Assembly: GCA_963377175.1 (NCBI GenBank) | Contig: CAUJNA010003505.1 | Span: forward strand, 1,585,702-1,649,701 | Reading direction: 5' to 3' | Length of the DNA stretch: 64,000 bases | Origin: Effrenium voratum | Lineage: Eukaryota > Sar > Dinophyceae > Suessiales > Symbiodiniaceae | Shown: in pieces, positions 59,910 to 64,000 of the stretch | Position numbering within the stretch: position 1 is the first letter of the stretch | Layout: every line of letters begins with the position of its first letter | Translations under genes and position numbers: made by a program | Notes under the pieces: generated by a model | What the model was told of the DNA's origin: nothing | Seen by the model: only the letters and a program-made list of their open reading frames with translations | The model's database searches: none

Positions 59910-59971
59910 AGGTGTTATGGATCGATTGGATCCTATTGCCAGGTGTTAGGGATCGATAGGATCCTATTGCT
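59910..59971. repeat. 31-bp tandem duplication
   Basis: CAGGTGTTATGGATCGATTG... at 59910-59940 is repeated at 59941-59971 with two substitutions. Confidence 0.9.
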
Positions 59972-60239
59972 TGCGCGCGTCGGTTTCACTATGGAAAAAA
60001 AGGGGTCAAAAGCAACTCAGGTTGCGAACAAGCATGAACAGGCATGCTCCAGCTGCTCCCGAAGAAAGCACAGTAGAGAACACGGATTCTTCTGCCTTTT
60101 GCACTGCGTGTTCTTATTTGTTATTTACTTGCACTTGCAAACATTGAGGAATGCCATACCCAATCTCAGTCTGGGATCTTTGTTGGGCTTGCATTAATAG
60201 CGCTTTCGCTCAGTGAAAGCTACACCTGTGGTCTGCTGT

Positions 60240-60385
60240 CTTTCACTCATCTCATCTCATCTCATCTCAATTCATCTCCCCTCGTTCATGCTTTCGTTTG
60301 TGCCGACATTCCATGTCAGTTCATTCCACCCCATTTCATTCCATTGTGTTTTCCTTTCCCCATTCAATTTCATTCCATGCCGTGC
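60240..60385. repeat. CATCT / TTCATTCCA degenerate satellite
   Basis: TCATC repeats followed by TTCATTCCA and CATTTCATTCC variants. No coding sense. Confidence 0.75.
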
Positions 60386-61414
60386 CACTCCTCCGATTGC
60401 AAGTTATCAGCCTGTGAGCATGTCCGCTCGTTTATAGATTACATGCTCAATGGCTTCCCATTGGGCAAAACGGACACAAAGTTTGTCGGCAGTTTGTTTG
60501 ACACGTTTTGTGTCAAACCTATAAGTGACAAACGAAACTAAAACGCAAACGAGGCCGCCAAAGCAAACAAGATCAAGGTGGACCTGGACAACTGGAGTAA
60601 GTAGGATTATGGAACGCCAGGGTTAGCTGTCTGTGAATTGGTGTCGACTCACAGGGCAAAGGATCCTTTTTGACAGGGTTGAGCTGAATCATAAACCACC
60701 CAAAATAAAATTCATACCCAGCAATACCGGATCAAACTGATTTTGGGCTCGATTTTGCCGCTTCTGTCTCCGGTTGGAACTGTCGTTTTGATGCCTCAAC
60801 TGTGCAGCCCAGGGTTTGCATGGGGCCTTGCACGTGATTGCAGAATAAGTTTTCTGATGGGAAAAGAACCACTGCCGGCATCACGATAAATGATTCCAGC
60901 ATAGGCTTCTCGCACTGCGGAATGATGTTCACCTCCGTTTTGCTCTTTGACGCCCGTTTCGGTGTAGCTTTGTGCAGACAATCGCCTCGGTGTCATCGGT
61001 TCCCTGGGGACCCCATGCTGGAAACTACTGGCCGACCCCAACCCCTTCCTGAGCTGGCAATACAGCTCGGTTCTTAGGTTCTTATGCTTGCTGCATTGCT
61101 TGATAGTGCTGCTTTGCTCAAATCATCTCAACACACAAAGGAAACATGAAGACAGGACACGCACTCCGCCGACAAAGAAAAGCATGACCGAACATGCCAA
61201 CCGCCTGCGCAGAGGTGTTGCAAGTTAGAAACCTCTCCACAGAGCAAGCAAGCAACACAGCAGCTTTTTTTACACAGCAGAAGGCTTGTCTCCTCCACCC
61301 CTGATTAAAAACAGAGAGGTCCTCCAAATAAAGAATCAAGCACCGCAACACCCCTTCCTGAGCCAAATCGGACATTCTTCCCCACTGATTGCCGCGCGGC
61401 TCCGGATCGCCAGC

Positions 61415-61467
61415 CTGCAGCAGCAGCCGGGTGTTTTGGGGCGCCAGAGCTCCAGTGCGCCAGCGAC
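61415..61467 (-). CDS. candidate exon of gene E
   Basis: 53 bases after GATTCCCAG reading VAGALELWRPKTPGCCC, with a GC donor (CAG|GCTGGC). It enters in phase 0, matching the 62,238-62,173 exon. No motif recognised. Confidence 0.38.
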
Positions 61468-62172
61468 CTGGGAATCTAGCCGGCGGCTATGTCGCAAAAG
61501 GGATACCCAGGCCGGCTTCCATGTGGTTACCTCTAAAATGCCAACGACCAACCAAAAAAACACACCCATGTAGGAACCGTGACATTGGGCATGCTCACCA
61601 AATCGTGAAATTAGGGCGTTTCTTATCAATGCATACTGACTGTCGTGGCTCGCATGTGCAGGGCCATGGTCAAGGTTCCCTTGATGGGAATCCTTGCGCA
61701 GAACGATGCATCACTGTCCGAGAAAATTCGAATTACCTGAGGGTCAAAACAAAGCGGGACCTTTTTTGAAGGCTAGCTTAAGGGAACGAGCATGAAGCCA
61801 GCCATGAAAAGGGTCGAACTGGTTTTGATACAGACCCAAACGAGAAGGGAACTAAGCATTGTGTAGGCTTCCTTCTTGAATACCAAGCTTTGCATAAGTT
61901 GATCTAACGTGCTGCCCTGTATATCAGTCCCTCCATATCAGTCCAAACGTAGATGGGAAAAAGTTGCTTTTGACTTGTGCTGAAACTCTTGCCTAGTCAG
62001 TAAATCTAGTTCTATGCCTCTAGTGGGTGGTTCTCAAACCGGGAATCCCTTTTGGATAGCTTCGAAGAGAAGCGAAAAGGAAGCCGACAACCCAAAGAAA
62101 CACCTCAATGTGTAGGTTGGGACTTGCTAACATGCTTGCGTCTCCTACAATTGGGTCACATCCATTGCTGAC

Positions 62173-62238
62173 CTTGCCCGCGATGCCGTTTTTCATCGCC
62201 AACTTCCCGAGCTGCAGCCGCCGGATTTGGACACAAGT
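62173..62238 (-). CDS. internal exon of an unrecognised minus-strand gene (gene E)
   Basis: 66 bases between CCGTTTTCCAG and AAG|GTCAGC, both good splice sites. They read TCVQIRRLQLGKLAMKNGIA + GK, 22 codons in phase 0. The basic, helical peptide gives no family assignment. Confidence 0.5.
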
Positions 62239-63650
62239 CTGGAAAACGGTTCGGAACGGCTTTCGTAGCCTCCTTTCTGGGCAAATTAGAATGCAGCACC
62301 ATTCAGAAAATGAATGGAATCTCGATGAGAGGAACATTTGTCATGGGTCAATCATGGTTGACGTTGCAAGCACCTGATGACGTCGCCATAATTTGCCCAG
62401 TCTTTTGAACACCCTCTCCGGATCGACGGGTCTCGGTGAGGTCTGAAATTTTCTCAGAGGACTCCCATCCCCCGGCCCCAGTCCGACCCACAAAAAGGAT
62501 ATACGTAAACCACAAACAAAATGATGTCTGCCCGGGCCCGAGCGATGAACTTCTGGGTTTTGCAGCTGACTCTTCAATTACCTTAGGAGGCCCAAGTCCA
62601 AGGCTTATGGGCCGGGACACCTCCCGAGCAAGTCAATGAAATTTCAACAACCTTGACATGATTGAATCAGCAGTGCTCGGTGATTGGACGATCTCACCAT
62701 CGCAGAGTTTGGGGGTTGCAAGCTCACCTGCAGACTGCCAATGAAACAACATCATGGCGGGGCCAACCACCTATTCAAACATGTTCGAGAATCAGTTGTT
62801 GTGTTGTTCGTCTTAGTTTTTGGTTAAGATGGGATGGACAGGTTCTCTAAGCACAACTGGAGAAGCGCCTAAACGAGGAGGGCCAAGACATGTAAGCAAA
62901 CCTGACCAGGGATGGCATCTTTGTCGCTGCCTGGGAGTGTCTCAGCGCTTTTTTGGGGAAGCGGTAAGCGTTCAATGATTGGTAGGGGGAGGGTTGTCTC
63001 AACTTGACCAGGTCAGGGGAAGCTCATAGCCGCAGGGGCAACATTTGATGTTTGTGAACTCAAAGCTGGAATCCTACGCCGGAAAATGAATCCCCCGAAA
63101 CAGTCAATTTACCTCGAACGCACGCTGCGTACCGCGACGTATAGGGAGTTGAATATCCGGGGACGATCGCACCACTTTCTGATTGTCCAGTTGCATTACT
63201 GTTAGTTTGACGGCCCGGATGTGAAGCTCCCAACCATTTGAGTCAGGCAGGTTCCGGGAGAAATCCTACGAACAAACAAGCCCTGATGAAGAACTGGTGT
63301 TTCCCTTTGCTCGACACCTTTGGCAGGAAACCTTGAAAAGGAATCCATTCCGTTTGACCAGGTGGGTTGTGGCTGTTTTGTTGCAGCACAGTACAACCTG
63401 ATCCCAAGGTGTTACCAATAGCGGGGACTTGCAGCAATGTTAGTATGGAGTTTTACGTGGTTTTTACTGATCCTATTCGTAAATGCACGCTACGTATATA
63501 ATATGTTTGTTTCAAACCCAAATGTTCCAACAAAACTAACTTAGAATTAGGCAACGCTAAACCAATTCTAAACTCCCAGATTTCCCGCCGGCCGCCACTT
63601 CAGTCGTTTTAGGGGGCTCCCCAAAACAATGTGAATTAAAGTTGTAAAAT
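62239..63650. other. no supported gene
   Basis: Probably intron or upstream flank of gene E. No repeats of note before 63,650. Confidence 0.4.
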
Positions 63651-63654
63651 TAGT

Positions 63655-63880
63655 GAAATTTAACGAAATTGATGAAATTCAATGAAATTTCAGAAAGAGA
63701 TTCACTAAATTTCACTAATTTTCACTAAATTGGACTTGCGAAATTTAGTGAAATTTAGTGAACTTTAGTGAATCTCTTTCTAAAATTTCATTGAATTTCA
63801 AAATGTCGATGAGTTTCACTAAATTTCACTAAATTTCACTAATTTTCACAAAATTGGACTTGCGAAATTTAGTGAAACAA
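63655..63880. repeat. AT-rich near-perfect inverted repeat plus a second half-copy
   Basis: Arms of about 60 bp (63,672-63,731 and 63,741-63,801) pair around the centre GGACTTGCG. Each arm is itself made of TTTCACTAAA / TTTAGTGAAA units, and GAGATTCACTAAA faces TTTAGTGAATCTC. A second TTTCACTAAA run with GGACTTGCG follows at 63,810-63,878. No coding sequence. The tail to 64,000 shows nothing else. Confidence 0.88.
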
Positions 63881-64000
63881 TTCTGAAGCAATTAACTTTC
63901 ATCTTGTTTTTAAGTTTGAATCGATAAACCCAAAAACGTGCCTTGAACGATTCCACGTCAAGTCCTTACTCGGCAGCTTGCGGTTTTGACGGTTTTCGTG

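Overview
This is eukaryotic nuclear DNA. It has short GC-rich exons separated by kilobase introns with GT-AG and some GC-AG borders, many micro- and minisatellites, and one scaffold gap of exactly 100 N. There are no operons, rRNA, tRNA or CRISPR arrays that I can see. The exon style, the GC donors and a retroelement with acceptor-like sites before each cistron would fit an alga or other protist. A dinoflagellate-like genome is my best guess, but nothing in the window proves it.

Layout. 1-3,481: AT-rich and repeat-rich DNA with no convincing gene, ending at the gap (3,482-3,581). 3,582-7,051: about 3.5 kb of CA/CAGA simple repeat. 7,052-18,676: an 11.6-kb mobile element on the minus strand, flanked by direct repeats of about 300-340 bp that themselves end in CA tracts. 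18,667-18,815: CACCCA microsatellite. 18.8-64 kb: genic DNA that is almost all intron or intergenic. The best-supported gene is a THUMP-domain SAM-dependent RNA methyltransferase on the minus strand, with eight phase-compatible micro-exons between 31,635 and 23,856 and possible further exons down to about 19.7 kb. Further exons, mostly on the minus strand, occur near 48.0, 46.0, 43.9, 50.1, 53.4, 56, 57.4, 61.4 and 62.2 kb, and one plus-strand exon lies near 55.0 kb.

The main discovery candidate is the mobile element. It encodes a GIY-YIG endonuclease upstream of a reverse transcriptase with a CxC motif in the linker. That is the permuted order of the N-terminal-endonuclease Penelope-like elements (Naiad/Chlamys group), which are described as single-ORF elements with pseudo-LTRs and a bias for microsatellites. 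Here the core is embedded in a train of about eleven cistrons. Four or five of them are diverged tandem copies of one unfamiliar tryptophan-rich module, four carry SR-rich patches, and one ends in a SANT/Myb-like segment. Most cistrons are preceded, 12-42 nt before the ATG, by a pyrimidine-rich stretch ending in AG, as if each were a trans-splicing or cis-splicing unit. Several cistrons are interrupted by one-base frame changes, many at homopolymers, so this copy is either slightly decayed or imperfectly assembled.
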